Positions 37,227 through 45,960 of a stretch of 64,000 nt of DNA are shown here, piece by piece. The position numbers were made by a program, and so were the translations under genes. How positions within the stretch are numbered: position 1 is the first letter of the stretch; the number at the start of each line of letters is the position of its first letter. Source of the DNA: Bacillus swezeyi (GTDB lineage: Bacteria; Bacillota; Bacilli; Bacillales; Bacillaceae); contig NZ_MRBK01000002.1 in assembly GCF_001969815.1 (NCBI RefSeq), positions 21,369 to 85,368 of the forward strand. Direction: 5' to 3'. The notes under the pieces were generated by a model. That model made no database searches and had not been told where the DNA came from. It saw only the letters and a list, made by a program, of their open reading frames with translations.

Positions 37227-37836
37227 TGTCCTCACCTGCTTCTTGAAATGTGCCTTTGTATAAAAAAAGCGTTCCGGCTATTTGATTTTTCACATGGACA
37301 TCGATCGTAAAACAGCCTTTTTCCTCATCATACGATTCATTCACAACAGAAAAACCGTAAAAACACTTTGGCAACGGAATCTTTTTTCCAAATAAAGGAA
37401 ACCATTGTTTGACAGAGATAATCGATAATGAACCGTTTGCTTCCGCTTTAAAATAGAGGCTTGAAATCAGGATCGGTGGATGTCCGAAAAAATCGATGAT
37501 TTCTCCTCTTTTTTCATCATAGATCATGACGGCATCAAAATGCCTTCGTTTATCAGGAAAAAAGAAAGTCCTGTTCCATTCGGCTACGGGTGTATTTTTT
37601 TTCGTCAGCCAGATTTTATTTTCAATGGTAAACGGAATATCTCTTCCTCTTTCGGGGAAAAAACAGCGGAATATCGTCCCGGCTCTACATAACAGCCTTG
37701 TCACAAATGAGCCGCCTGAAATTTCCGACATTACCCCTTTTCCTCTAAATGCGTTTTCCGGAGTGATCCGATACCGCTGCTTGAGTTTCGGATGGAGAAG
37801 GTGAAAATCTTCTATCACATTTTCATAAATCGACAT
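37219..37836 (-). CDS. yndH: YndH, DUF4166-like protein
   Basis: This 205-residue soluble protein has regions such as LKQRYRITPENAFRGKGVM and TFFFPDKRRHFDAVMIYDE. It matches yndH by place and length. It overlaps yndG by one base (TGATG) and yndJ by several, so the three genes form one coupled operon. The function is unknown; proteins of this type often pair with DoxX-like membrane partners. Confidence 0.82.
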   Translation of the reverse strand: MSIYENVIEDFHLLHPKLKQRYRITPENAFRGKGVMSEISGGSFVTRLLCRAGTIFRCFFPERGRDIPFTIENKIWLTKKNTPVAEWNRTFFFPDKRRHFDAVMIYDEKRGEIIDFFGHPPILISSLYFKAEANGSLSIISVKQWFPLFGKKIPLPKCFYGFSVVNESYDEEKGCFTIDVHVKNQIAGTLFLYKGTFQEAGEDND

Positions 37837-38741
37837 CAGCCTTTACGCCTCTTTCTGATCGTATTTCTTGCACTTGGAATATCGTCAGCGCTCAAATAGC
37901 CGATCAAGGACAAAACGATAAGTGCAGCATTGAGTGTGACAGGGTTAAAGGGGTGTGCAAACGCTGCGGTATCGGCCATTCCCGCACAGACGGAAAGCAG
38001 CACAAGCAGCCCGATGTGCGGAAGAAACCACTTCTTTTTATGAAAAGGATACAGCCATAAAACACCGATCATCACCTCGGCCAAGCCGATCAGCTTCAGC
38101 GCGGCTTCCGGATGAAAACGGCCGGCTAAAAGAGAGGCAAGCATGCTGATTTCCAGAGGATGCGAGACTGCAATTTTCGGGACAAGCCCTTGATACACCC
38201 AAACGAAAAAAAGCAACAGGCATACGAGCCAGTAAATCGCCGTTTTTTGAAAAAGGAGCTTTGGATGAAGCCCTTTTTCAAGCCAAAGTCTGAGTGCATC
38301 AAAACTCCAAGCCGTCGCCCAGCCGAGCAGCGGCCTGAATGCAACATCAGCGAGGCGTCCCAGCCGGCCGTGATTTGTCTCATAATCGTATTGCGTAATA
38401 AAGGCAACCCCATCTTCTTTCTCACTGTATTTCCAATAGCCTCTCCCTTCGCGAATGAGGGAAAGCGCATTTTTTGTACCGAATTTCAGTGATGAGACTC
38501 TTTCTCCCGTTTCTTTCGAGATGTTTCCGACAGACGCTCCTGTGCCGGAAATTTTTAAGCCAAAGCCGATTTTCGTTTCGTATAAAAATCTTTGCGGGTC
38601 TTCGGCTTCGCTGTTTAAATAGGTAATGTCTGTAAACCGCAAATCCCATTGTTTATGGAGCTTAGGATCTTGAGTAAAACGCCATAAACGCTCAATGTCA
38701 GCATGGATGAAAATTTCTACGTAAATCGGAGTTTTTTTCAT
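37836..38741 (-). CDS. yndG: YndG, SRPBCC domain fused to DoxX-like membrane domain
   Basis: This 301-residue protein has an N-terminal START/SRPBCC-type domain (MKKTPIYVEIFIHADIERLW, KLHKQWDLRFTDITYL). A DoxX-like four-helix membrane domain follows, from about residue 175, with LKLIGLAEVMIGVLWL. ATG 38741 is used, with SD AAAGGCGGG; the 26 longer upstream codons look non-coding. It is the first gene of yndGHJ. A putative short terminated RNA lies about 100 bases upstream. Confidence 0.8.
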   Translation of the reverse strand: MKKTPIYVEIFIHADIERLWRFTQDPKLHKQWDLRFTDITYLNSEAEDPQRFLYETKIGFGLKISGTGASVGNISKETGERVSSLKFGTKNALSLIREGRGYWKYSEKEDGVAFITQYDYETNHGRLGRLADVAFRPLLGWATAWSFDALRLWLEKGLHPKLLFQKTAIYWLVCLLLFFVWVYQGLVPKIAVSHPLEISMLASLLAGRFHPEAALKLIGLAEVMIGVLWLYPFHKKKWFLPHIGLLVLLSVCAGMADTAAFAHPFNPVTLNAALIVLSLIGYLSADDIPSARNTIRKRRKG

Positions 38742-38842
38742 AGCGCCCGCCTTTTTGTGAATATTTTCACATTGCAAGAATAACATGGAACTCTTTTGCT
38801 GTGAACCACTTTTTAACATAGGACGCTCATTTTTTCGGCAGC

Positions 38843-38925
38843 AAAAAAATCCTTGGCTGAAAGAGCCAAGGCAAGAAGTGGCTGGTTAAGCCTAATACCT
38901 ATGACTCAAAAATTGCTGGAGCCAT
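38843..38925 (-). ncRNA. Possible small RNA or attenuated leader upstream of yndG
   Basis: The minus strand has a sigma-A promoter (38932-38960) whose predicted start near 38925 leads into an ~80-base RNA. It ends in the perfect hairpin CCTTGGCT/AGCCAAGG (38851-38858 with 38864-38871) plus a run of seven U. Either this is an independent small RNA or a regulated leader of yndGHJ. It contains a short ATG-started frame of 8 codons and GGCTTAACCAGCCAC, which could form alternative pairs with the terminator arms. I do not recognise a known RNA family. Confidence 0.45.
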
Positions 38926-38931
38926 AATGAT

Positions 38932-38960
38932 ATGATACTAAAATTTCAGAAAAATGTAAA
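38932..38960 (-). promoter_or_regulatory. Sigma-A promoter upstream of yndG
   Basis: Reading the minus strand: TTTACA (38960-38955), 17-base spacer, TATCAT (38937-38932). Confidence 0.55.
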
Positions 38961-39046
38961 CAATTGTGAGAAATTATCTTTCTTTCCATTTCGGCTGATA
39001 GATAGCAAGTCCCATTCAAAAAACGCACGCCTTCATTTCGAGATGT

Positions 39047-39290
39047 TCATCTATTTAATAAAGCATTGCTTTGCCTGAGTACTGCCCATCCATGCAGGAT
39101 GCTGACAGCGTGAATGGATGAACCTTCTCTGAAACCTGAGAGCACAAGGCTGACCTTTTTCCCGCCCGCTTCCTCAGGTTCGTTTGTGTTGATCAGACTC
39201 TGGAATAAAGGTCGCTCATAAAACCCGGGGCTGTTTTTATGCTGCTGACAGCTTGAACCGCTGAGGCCATTATCTCTTGAAGGCTTGTGA
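39047..39290 (-). pseudogene. Degraded coding remnant, unknown family
   Basis: Two minus-strand frames read like protein and join by a frameshift near 39205. The first is LQEIMASAVQAVSSIKTAPG with FMSDLYSRV. The second is LINTNEPEEAGGKKVSLVLS, then GFREGSSIHAVSILHGW and a TGA at 39047. There is no start or SD. It probably represents the end of a decayed gene. The remaining bases up to 39336 and down to 38961 show nothing recognisable. Confidence 0.35.
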
Positions 39291-39336
39291 GCCTAAAAAC
39301 TGCAAGTTTTTTGTAAATCTTCGTTTTTTAAGACAT

Positions 39337-39807
39337 TTAGATTCCGCGCTTCACAGCTACATATATGGCGACTTGAGCATTGTCCCGATCAGCTGTTTTT
39401 TCATCATACACCTCAAAATCTCCGGTATATGTACGAAGCGCTTTCTGATCCCACTCCCAAATTTCCCGCCATGTTTCAATAACTACTTCTTCTATCCGGC
39501 CCCGCCGCGAGATGAAGACGGCATATTCAGAGGCCGGAAGCGTCATGACATTGAAAACGTCCTGTTCTTGTTCAATAAAAGTTCCGATTGAAAATGTATA
39601 TGTGCCATGTTCATCTGTTTCATAATCGGAATAGAGCGCGATGATATCACGAGGGATTTGAAATGCGGGCAGCGGCTTTTCTTTCTGGAACAATTCCCAC
39701 ATTGAAGGAATTTTGCCCTTTTCAGAAGCTTCCTCTTCATTGCTCGTTACAGTCGATATCCCTGTAAATAACTTTGCATTCAATTTTTCAAAATGGGAGA
39801 AGCTCAT
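39337..39807 (-). CDS. Effector-binding (GyrI-like/AraC-E) domain protein
   Basis: This 156-residue protein matches the effector-binding fold found in AraC-type and BmrR-like regulators, without any DNA-binding domain. Examples are FTGISTVTSNEEE, ALYSDYETDEHGTYTFSIG and ASEYAVFISRRG near the end. ATG 39807 overlaps the stop of the upstream zinc-ribbon gene (ATGA), and SD AGGGGAG lies 8 bases before it. The two form an operon. It may bind small cationic ligands or serve as a stand-alone drug-binding protein. Confidence 0.8.
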   Translation of the reverse strand: MSFSHFEKLNAKLFTGISTVTSNEEEASEKGKIPSMWELFQKEKPLPAFQIPRDIIALYSDYETDEHGTYTFSIGTFIEQEQDVFNVMTLPASEYAVFISRRGRIEEVVIETWREIWEWDQKALRTYTGDFEVYDEKTADRDNAQVAIYVAVKRGI

Positions 39808-40076
39808 CCTGCATGCTCCCCTGTTGCTATCCATCGTTTTAAATGCGGGAGCGTGCTTTCAAGCAGCGCTCTCGCTTCCGCTTCTGTTTTGCCCTCCTCT
39901 TTTAGATAAGGCACACATATCTCAATCATCTCTTCAAGGGTGGCATCAGGCTGCTTAAACTCTCCATTTTCATAGCAGTACATGCAGTAGTCGCGGTTTT
40001 TGCTTCCATCCTTTTCTGTTCCAAGCAGGTCGCTAGTCATCAGCATCCCGCAGCTTTGACAATATAATGTTTCCAT
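39804..40076 (-). CDS. Small zinc-ribbon protein
   Basis: This 90-residue protein has two CxxC pairs (YCQSCGMLM and YCMYCYENGEF) that would bind zinc, and a helical acidic C-terminal half. It resembles the 'putative zinc ribbon' domain that occurs beside or fused to GyrI-like effector-binding proteins. It is coupled to the downstream effector-binding gene by a 4-base overlap. The SD is GGAGGAATG just before the start. Confidence 0.82.
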   Translation of the reverse strand: METLYCQSCGMLMTSDLLGTEKDGSKNRDYCMYCYENGEFKQPDATLEEMIEICVPYLKEEGKTEAEARALLESTLPHLKRWIATGEHAG

Positions 40077-40105
40077 TGATCATTCCTCCTTTATCAAAAG
40101 CATAC

Positions 40106-40138
40106 AAAAAGAAACCTGACAGCACTGTGTCAAGTTTC
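40106..40138 (-). terminator. Terminator of the WYL regulator gene
   Basis: On the forward strand GAAACCTGACA (40111-40121) pairs with TGTCAAGTTTC (40128-40138), with one mismatch. AAAAA before it becomes the U run on the minus strand. The 3' arm overlaps the gene's stop codon. Confidence 0.75.
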
Positions 40139-41065
40139 ATATAAATCAACAATTTGCTTCGCCAATGTTTTTACTTTTTGACGGACATGAGGGGGATCAA
40201 CGATTTCGATATGGGTTCCGAATTGAAGCAAAAACCCATAGAGCCACTGATCATCGGGATAGGATATAGAGGCGGTGCATCTGCCGTTTTCATATGTAAG
40301 GGCTTCAGAACCAAACAATTCTCTCGCCAAAAGCTCTCCTGACGGATGGATAAGAAGGGTGATCTTTGTCATGTTTTCCGGCTTATGCCATGCTGTCTCC
40401 CAAGGAAGAGCGGCCAAATTGACCTCCCTCCTTTGAAACTGTCCGGGCAGAATGTTGATGTCTTTCATTCGAACCAGCTTAAAAAAACGAAACGCTTGTC
40501 TTTGAAGGCAATAAGCATACAGATACCAATGCCGCGCCTTTAAAACGAGTGTGTGAGGTTCTGTGAGACGTTCTCCTGTTTGTCCGTCCCTTTTTACATA
40601 TGTGAAAGATACGATATTCAAGCTGTCCGCTGCTTGATGCAAAAGTCTGATCTTTTCCTTTATTCCCGTGCTTTCCCCCCAGGATGAGATATCGATAAAC
40701 CACTTTTGCGTTTTTTCGCGGAACGCAGGCATTTCTTCCTCTGAGACGAGAAGGCGGATCTTTTCCAGCGCGCTTCCCTGCTGAAATGCCTCATAGGTCG
40801 CTGAAACGCTTTCCAGCGCCGTGGTGATCGCCGCCAGCTCATCTGCTGAAAGAAGCTTGTTTTCCAGGCGAAACTGCTCCATGATGCTGATTCCCCCGCC
40901 TGCTCCCTGTGAGGTGACAATCGGGATGCCGGCCTGATTGATCGCTTCAATGTCCCGGTAGATCGTTCTGACCGAAACTTCGAAGATATCAGCAAGCTCT
41001 TTAGCCTGTACGCGCCGTTTTCTGACTAATAAAATAACGATCGCCAGCAGCCGGTCAATTTTCAT
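40130..41065 (-). CDS. HTH/WYL-domain transcriptional regulator (YafY type)
   Basis: This 311-residue protein has an N-terminal DeoR-type winged helix (RVQAKELADIFEVSVRTIYRDIEAINQAG). A central WYL ligand-binding domain follows (EPHTLVLKARHWYLYAYCLQR), then a WCX-like C-terminal domain (HIEIVDPPHVRQKVKTLAKQI). ATG 41065 has SD AGAGAGGG. It may regulate the zinc-ribbon/effector-binding pair just downstream on the same strand; WYL regulators often sit beside GyrI-like genes. Confidence 0.88.
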   Translation of the reverse strand: MKIDRLLAIVILLVRKRRVQAKELADIFEVSVRTIYRDIEAINQAGIPIVTSQGAGGGISIMEQFRLENKLLSADELAAITTALESVSATYEAFQQGSALEKIRLLVSEEEMPAFREKTQKWFIDISSWGESTGIKEKIRLLHQAADSLNIVSFTYVKRDGQTGERLTEPHTLVLKARHWYLYAYCLQRQAFRFFKLVRMKDINILPGQFQRREVNLAALPWETAWHKPENMTKITLLIHPSGELLARELFGSEALTYENGRCTASISYPDDQWLYGFLLQFGTHIEIVDPPHVRQKVKTLAKQIVDLYET

Positions 41066-41235
41066 AAATAAACCCTCTCTATCCATGCGTTTTTATTCTT
41101 TACTTTAGCACAACTGGTGATGCTTAAAATAACAAAAAAGAGGATCTCCGTCCTATTTCTCTTCAAAACTAAACTTTAAGGTTACGATTGAAACAGTTTG
41201 GACATATACTCCTTTAGAAAGGAGGTTTTAAAAAA

Positions 41236-41748
41236 ATTACACTTTACTTTGCCCAGCTCTTCGCCATTGTTTTGATCGTCTACTTAAGATTAAAACGGTC
41301 CGTCGGTTTTCAGCCATTAAAGCCTGTGCGCATGATGTTCAGAATCGTTATTTTTTCCGGTATTTTCCTGTTCCTCCTGACGATGAGCGCCCTTCATCCT
41401 TTATCATACCTTTACGATTTGATTGGCATCATACTCGGACTCATGCTGACAGCGTATGCGCTTAAAAATGTATCCATTGAAAATCGCGATGGCGTAATTT
41501 ATTTTCGGACACATTTATGGGTTGAACTGCTTGTACTTTGCTTGTTTTTATACAGGTTTCTCTCCCGAATCATCGAAATCAATGTGCAGCAAGGTGATTT
41601 AATAAACGGCGGTTCAGCAGCATACGGGGCGTTTTTTGCACAAGATCCGGCGACAATGATCGGTTTTTTTGTACTGGCTGTTTATTATGTCGGTTTCTCT
41701 TTTTTTGTTTTAAAAAAGGGGAAAATAGAGGATAACCGCTCAGTATAA
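41236..41748 (+). CDS. Five-helix membrane protein, probable ATT start
   Basis: The reading frame extends upstream of the first standard start (TTG 41272) through hydrophobic, family-like sequence TLYFAQLFAIVLIVYLRLK. The only strong SD (AAAGGAGG, 41218-41225) lies 10 bases before an ATT codon at 41236. That gives a product of about 170 residues with about five helices. A start at TTG 41272 would put the SD 46 bases away and cut the first helix. The protein has CcdC-like topology (VGFQPLKPVRMMFRI), but its function is unknown. It shares a terminator with czrA. Confidence 0.7.
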   Translation: MTLYFAQLFAIVLIVYLRLKRSVGFQPLKPVRMMFRIVIFSGIFLFLLTMSALHPLSYLYDLIGIILGLMLTAYALKNVSIENRDGVIYFRTHLWVELLVLCLFLYRFLSRIIEINVQQGDLINGGSAAYGAFFAQDPATMIGFFVLAVYYVGFSFFVLKKGKIEDNRSV

Positions 41749-41779
41749 AAGGCAAACTCTTGTGCCGAGTTTGCCTTTT
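41747..41779. terminator. Bidirectional terminator between the membrane gene and czrA
   Basis: AAAAGGCAAACTC (41747-41759) pairs with 41767-41779 around a 7-base loop. Confidence 0.85.
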
Positions 41780-41785
41780 ATATGA

Positions 41786-42118
41786 TCAGTCATGCTGTGT
41801 GTGATGGATCATTTGCTGAAGGACATCCAAGACATGCTGATCCTCAGGGGAATAAAAAATCGAAGTCCCCGCTCTTCTTGATTTCACAAGGCGCAAATTC
41901 TTCAAAAATCTGAGCTGATGAGAAACGGTCGACTGAAGAAGGCTCAGCCTTTCTGCGATTTCATTTACCGAATGCTCGCCTTGAGACAGCAAATGAAGGA
42001 TTTTAATTCTCGTTGGGTCTGAGAGCGCTTTAAACGTCTGTGAGACAAGAAATAGGGTTTCTTCATCCAGCTCAGCCCGCTCTTGTTCTTCTGTTGTTTC
42101 TTGTTTGTGCTCGTCCAT
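41786..42118 (-). CDS. czrA: CzrA, zinc/cobalt-responsive ArsR-SmtB repressor
   Basis: This 110-residue protein nearly matches B. subtilis CzrA (YozA) over [40 protein letters not shown] and the end [12 protein letters not shown]. The alpha-5 metal site (D-x-H then H-x2-H in [17 protein letters not shown]) is intact. It represses the cadA and czcD efflux genes until Zn, Co, Ni or Cd binds; neither target is in the window. SD AAAGGTGAG precedes ATG 42118. Confidence 0.94.
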   Translation of the reverse strand: MDEHKQETTEEQERAELDEETLFLVSQTFKALSDPTRIKILHLLSQGEHSVNEIAERLSLLQSTVSHQLRFLKNLRLVKSRRAGTSIFYSPEDQHVLDVLQQMIHHTQHD

Positions 42119-42209
42119 GTACTCACCTTTTCCGCGCGACATTTACCTTCATATCATATACTAAAACATACCGGATTGAAAAGTTATCCGCTATGCTTCA
42201 ATGTTTCGG

Positions 42210-43034
42210 TTATGTAGAGAACAGCGTCCCATCAACGGCTTTTATATATCGTTCGGCAGACTGCTGAACACGTTCTCCGGCGCTTTTTTTCACTGCCCGG
42301 TGAAAAGCATTGTACAGCCTGTTAAACGGGATGTCCTTCACTTGATCAGCCATTTGCTTCACTTTGCGGGCCGGCAGCGGTATCAGGTTGGGGTAGCTGT
42401 ACATAAAGCTGACCCACTCCTGATCTTGCACGACTTGGATGATATCCCCCGTGAGCAGGATTCCGTTCCCGCCATCTCCGTTTTTCCAATGACACACGGC
42501 TCCGCCTTTAAAATGACCGCCCAGCCGATGCAAAGTAAGCCTCTCAGATAGTTCAAGAGATTCACCGGACCAAAACACGATTCGCTCACTCGGCCTTTGC
42601 ACCCATTCCTTATCATCCTCATGAATATAGATCGGCGCATCAAAGGCTTCAGCCCATTCTGCCTGAGTTGAATAGTAATGAGGATGTGACAGAGCAACCG
42701 CTTGAATGCCGCCCAGTTTTTTAATATCTTCAATTGTTTTTTGATCTAAATATGTTATACAGTCCCATAGCAAATGAAAGCCGGATTCCTGAATCAAATA
42801 GGCTGTTTGGCCGATGCCAAGCCTCGGTTTTGTCGTGAGGCTGTACAAATGCTCCTCTTCAAAACAGATTTCATTTTGAAATGCGCGGCTTTGCTTCAAC
42901 TCTTCAAGTGTTGTCCATGCTTGACCGTCAGGGTTGACATATTGCCTTTCTTCATTGCAGATGATGCATTCCGCAGGCGGTGCAGCGCTTAGATCATATT
43001 GTACACCGCAAGTTGTACAAATATAGTTTTTCAA
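42210..43034 (-). CDS. Metallo-beta-lactamase-fold protein with N-terminal zinc ribbon
   Basis: This 274-residue protein opens with a rubredoxin-like Cys cluster (YICTTCGVQYDL, ECIICNEE), followed by a metallo-beta-lactamase fold. The usual HxHxxD is altered to SHPHYYS, so the Asp ligand is missing. GGHFKGGAVCHW and LTGDIIQVV give the later His and Asp ligands. A metal site may persist in changed form. It is probably a hydrolase of unknown substrate; MBL hydrolases with this ribbon are common in Bacillus. The start is ATG 43034, preceded by GGGGAGGAG. Confidence 0.82.
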   Translation of the reverse strand: MKNYICTTCGVQYDLSAAPPAECIICNEERQYVNPDGQAWTTLEELKQSRAFQNEICFEEEHLYSLTTKPRLGIGQTAYLIQESGFHLLWDCITYLDQKTIEDIKKLGGIQAVALSHPHYYSTQAEWAEAFDAPIYIHEDDKEWVQRPSERIVFWSGESLELSERLTLHRLGGHFKGGAVCHWKNGDGGNGILLTGDIIQVVQDQEWVSFMYSYPNLIPLPARKVKQMADQVKDIPFNRLYNAFHRAVKKSAGERVQQSAERYIKAVDGTLFST

Positions 43035-43330
43035 ATTTCTCCTCCCCTTTCTATCTTAGATTACCATATTCCAATCAAGCTATTTTGAATTTTTAGTCAT
43101 TTCGGTTGATATTCTTTCCAATTCGCGAATCTAGCTGCACCGCCCTATGGAGTAAGCTTTGGCATTTCAAGCTAAAACAGAAGCTGCTGGAAACGGCGAA
43201 TAAAATGATGTGCGGTCCATCAGGTGCATTTTCCCGTCCCTTTTTGCATTATCCTGATTAAAAGAGAGATCATCTTGAAATCTATCAGCTCTATCTCCGT
43301 ATTAGCATAATAGACTCATTTATAACCAAA
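43035..43330. other. Intergenic region with no recognised gene
   Basis: About 300 bases without a supported ORF. No tRNA, riboswitch or clear promoter was seen by eye. Confidence 0.5.
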
Positions 43331-43354
43331 ACAGCACCCGATCTTACGGATGCT
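43331..43354 (-). terminator. Terminator of the 86-residue gene, overlapping its stop
   Basis: AACAGCA-CCG and CGG-TGCTGTT arms (43331-43342 with about 43345-43354) have one mismatch. On the minus strand a TTTT follows. The TAA stop lies in the loop and arm. Confidence 0.6.
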
Positions 43355-43604
43355 GTTTGCTTGCTTGCTGATAGACATGCTCCAGCTGGGAAAATGTAAT
43401 GTCGCCAGCCGCACAATCTACAGCCGCGTCAACAATTTGATCAAAGCCTTCGGCTGAGATGCTTTTCTCTTTGATCTGTCTTTCATAGTTTTCGATCTCT
43501 TCCTGCTGTTTGCTTAAATCTTCTTCTTTTCCATCGTAATCAGATGCGGTCATCGTCTCCATATTTCGCTTTACAGCTTCTAGATAGCCTTCTAGATCAT
43601 CCAT
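43344..43604 (-). CDS. Small acidic helical protein, unknown function
   Basis: This 86-residue protein is highly charged and predicted helical (KEEDLSKQQEEIENYERQIK) and has no Cys-x2-Cys or membrane segment. The SD AAGGAG is close to ATG 43604 on the minus strand. I do not recognise the family; it is likely a soluble cytosolic protein. Confidence 0.7.
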   Translation of the reverse strand: MDDLEGYLEAVKRNMETMTASDYDGKEEDLSKQQEEIENYERQIKEKSISAEGFDQIVDAAVDCAAGDITFSQLEHVYQQASKQHP

Positions 43605-43757
43605 GTGACATTCTCCTTGCTTTTTTTAAAAGCTTTTGCCAAACATGATGTTTTTATACTGCAAAAAAAGGGTTTTTACACGCTTGCTAGCACATCAAAA
43701 AACATTTAAAATATGTTTAATTTACATCATCTGAACCATAAGGAGTTTTAGAAATCA

Positions 43758-45104
43758 TTGAAAAACGAAAGTGCACTTAGACGAAGCCTTACACTCGGTC
43801 CGCTTGTCGTGATCGGTCTTGCTTACATGGATCCGCTCGTTGTGTTTGATTCATACGGTGTGGTCGCCCAGATGACAAAAGGACATGTTCCGGCGGCATA
43901 TCTATTCACGGTCGCCGCTTTACTGCTGACGGCTTTAAGCTACGGCAGCATGGTCAAAGCCTATCCAAAAGCCGGATCAGTTTATACATATGCATATGAA
44001 AGCATACATCCCCATGCCGGATTTTTAGCAGGCTGGACGATTATGCTCGACTATTTATTTTTGCCGATGGTGAATTTTGCGATCGGCAGCGCTTATCTGT
44101 CAGCGGCTTTTCCGGACATTCCCCACGGTCTGTGGGTGGTCTTGCTCGCTTTATCGATAACGGCTGTCAATATGATCGGCATTCAATTAACAGCAAACAT
44201 TACGGCGCTGTTTGTCGCCTTTCAAGTGATCGTTGCACTGACCTTTGCCGGATTTATGATCGCAGGTCTTGCCAGCGGACTTGGCACTGGGAAGCTGATT
44301 TCAGCCGATCCTTTTTATCATCCTGATTTAAAGCCGTCTCTCATTGTGTCAGGAGCGACGATTTTATGTTTTTCCTTTTTAGGCTTTGATGCCATTTCCA
44401 CGATGTCGGAAGAAACGATTCACCCGAAAAAGAATATTCCTTTGGCCATCTTTTTAACGGTTGCAGTCGGCGGAACGCTGTTCACTGTGATGTCCTATCT
44501 GATGCAGCAGGTATATCCATTTTATGATCGCTTCCAGCATGCCGACTCGGCATCTTTGGAGATCGCCCTTTATACCGGCGGCGCTTTTCTGCGGTCTTTC
44601 TTTTTAGCGGGGACGATGGTGGCTGTGATTTCCTCCTCCCTATCCTCACATGCGAGCGCTTCACGGCTGCTGTATGCAATGGGACGCGACAATTCATTGC
44701 CGAAGCGCTTTTTCGGCTATATTCATCCGACATTGAAAACCCCGGTTTTAAACATTATATTCATCGGGCTGATTTCACTGACGGCGATGATTGGCGAATT
44801 AGAGGTCATCTATTCGTTCATCAGCTTCGGCGCTTTAATCGGGTTTATATTTGTGCATCTGTCCGTCATCGGCCACTACTACATCCGCCGGCGGGAAAAA
44901 GGAATATTACATGTGATGCGCTATTTGATTCTGCCTTTTTTGGGAGCCTTGTTTTGCGGATGGCTGCTGTTAAGCCTCAGCAAAAATGCTTTAATCATAG
45001 GAGCCGTTTGGCTGATTGCAGGCTTTTTATACTTTTGGTTCAGGGTGCGGTCCCTCCCGGATGTCACTTTTGGATTTGATCAAAATTATCAACAGAAGCG
45101 CTGA
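43758..45104 (+). CDS. APC-family amino acid/polyamine permease (PuuP-like)
   Basis: This 448-residue protein has about 12 helices. The APC core appears in SLTLGPLVVIGLAYMDPLVVFDSYG, LSYGSMVKAYPKAGSVYTYA and FLGFDAISTMSEETIHPKKNIPLAI. The Met-Asp-Pro variant of helix 1 and the Lys-Ala-Tyr-Pro-Lys-Ala-Gly loop resemble putrescine importers. The start is TTG 43758 with SD AAGGAG, spaced a little long. There is no adjacent enzyme to show the substrate. It is followed closely, on the same strand, by the yocA-like gene. Confidence 0.88.
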   Translation: MKNESALRRSLTLGPLVVIGLAYMDPLVVFDSYGVVAQMTKGHVPAAYLFTVAALLLTALSYGSMVKAYPKAGSVYTYAYESIHPHAGFLAGWTIMLDYLFLPMVNFAIGSAYLSAAFPDIPHGLWVVLLALSITAVNMIGIQLTANITALFVAFQVIVALTFAGFMIAGLASGLGTGKLISADPFYHPDLKPSLIVSGATILCFSFLGFDAISTMSEETIHPKKNIPLAIFLTVAVGGTLFTVMSYLMQQVYPFYDRFQHADSASLEIALYTGGAFLRSFFLAGTMVAVISSSLSSHASASRLLYAMGRDNSLPKRFFGYIHPTLKTPVLNIIFIGLISLTAMIGELEVIYSFISFGALIGFIFVHLSVIGHYYIRRREKGILHVMRYLILPFLGALFCGWLLLSLSKNALIIGAVWLIAGFLYFWFRVRSLPDVTFGFDQNYQQKR

Positions 45105-45191
45105 TGATATCGCTTGGTCTCATGATTAATATGTGTCATAATAAATGGGTTGTATACTGTTTTGCACTAGGGCGTTACAGAGGTGAAACCA

Positions 45192-45842
45192 TTGAAGAGA
45201 AAGAAATCGGGATGTTTAGCCGGAGCAGGCTGCTTGTCTGTTTTTTTGTTTGTTCCCTTGATCATATTCTTTGCCCTCTCCGGCCAGGAACAATTGAAAT
45301 GGCTTCCTCTCGATACTGAAACGAATATTATCGAGAGATTAACAGACTACAAGCCTTTTGTAGAAGAAGAACTCGAAGAGAAGGGGCTGCCGCAATACAC
45401 TTCTCTCTTATTGGGAATGATGTATCAAGAATCAAAAGGCAGAGGCAATGATCCTTTACAGTCCTCGGAATCTCTCGGTATGAAGCGAAATGAAATCGAT
45501 GATCCGAAAGCCAGTATTAAACAAGGTGTGCGCCATTTTGCAGATATGTATCAAAAGGGACAGAAAAAAGGAGTCGATTTAGAAACGATCATTCAAAGCT
45601 ATAATATGGGATCAGGCTATATCGATTATGTCTCTCAGCACGGCGGGAAACACACGGAAAAACTGGCAAAGGAATTTTCCGAAGAACAAGTGAAAAAGAA
45701 TCCCGATCTATATAACTGCGGAGGAGATAAGAACAATTTCCGCTACCCTTATTGCTACGGTGATTTCTCGTATACGGAAAAAGTAATGGAACGGACAAAA
45801 AAGGTAGAAGAACATATTGAAGGTTTAACACTGGAGCATTAA
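45192..45842 (+). CDS. yocA: YocA-like lysozyme-fold cell-wall enzyme, membrane anchored
   Basis: This 216-residue protein has a Lys/Arg-rich start and one signal/anchor helix (about residues 7-30). A lysozyme-like domain of the CwlT type then carries LLGMMYQESKGRGNDPLQSSES, with the catalytic Glu in QESKG, and IIQSYNMGSGYIDYV. It would cleave peptidoglycan glycan strands at the outer membrane surface. TTG 45192 with SD AGAGG at 8 bases is preferred to GTG 45183, which overlaps the SD. It begins the yoc-like segment. Confidence 0.82.
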   Translation: MKRKKSGCLAGAGCLSVFLFVPLIIFFALSGQEQLKWLPLDTETNIIERLTDYKPFVEEELEEKGLPQYTSLLLGMMYQESKGRGNDPLQSSESLGMKRNEIDDPKASIKQGVRHFADMYQKGQKKGVDLETIIQSYNMGSGYIDYVSQHGGKHTEKLAKEFSEEQVKKNPDLYNCGGDKNNFRYPYCYGDFSYTEKVMERTKKVEEHIEGLTLEH

Positions 45843-45960
45843 CCGGCTGACGTGCTGGGCCTCCGCCCGGTTCGTCAGGTTAAACCGCAGCGAACATAAG
45901 CATCGCCTGCTGATCGCATGCCATGCTTTTGATCTGTCCGCAAATATCCATCCCTTGACA

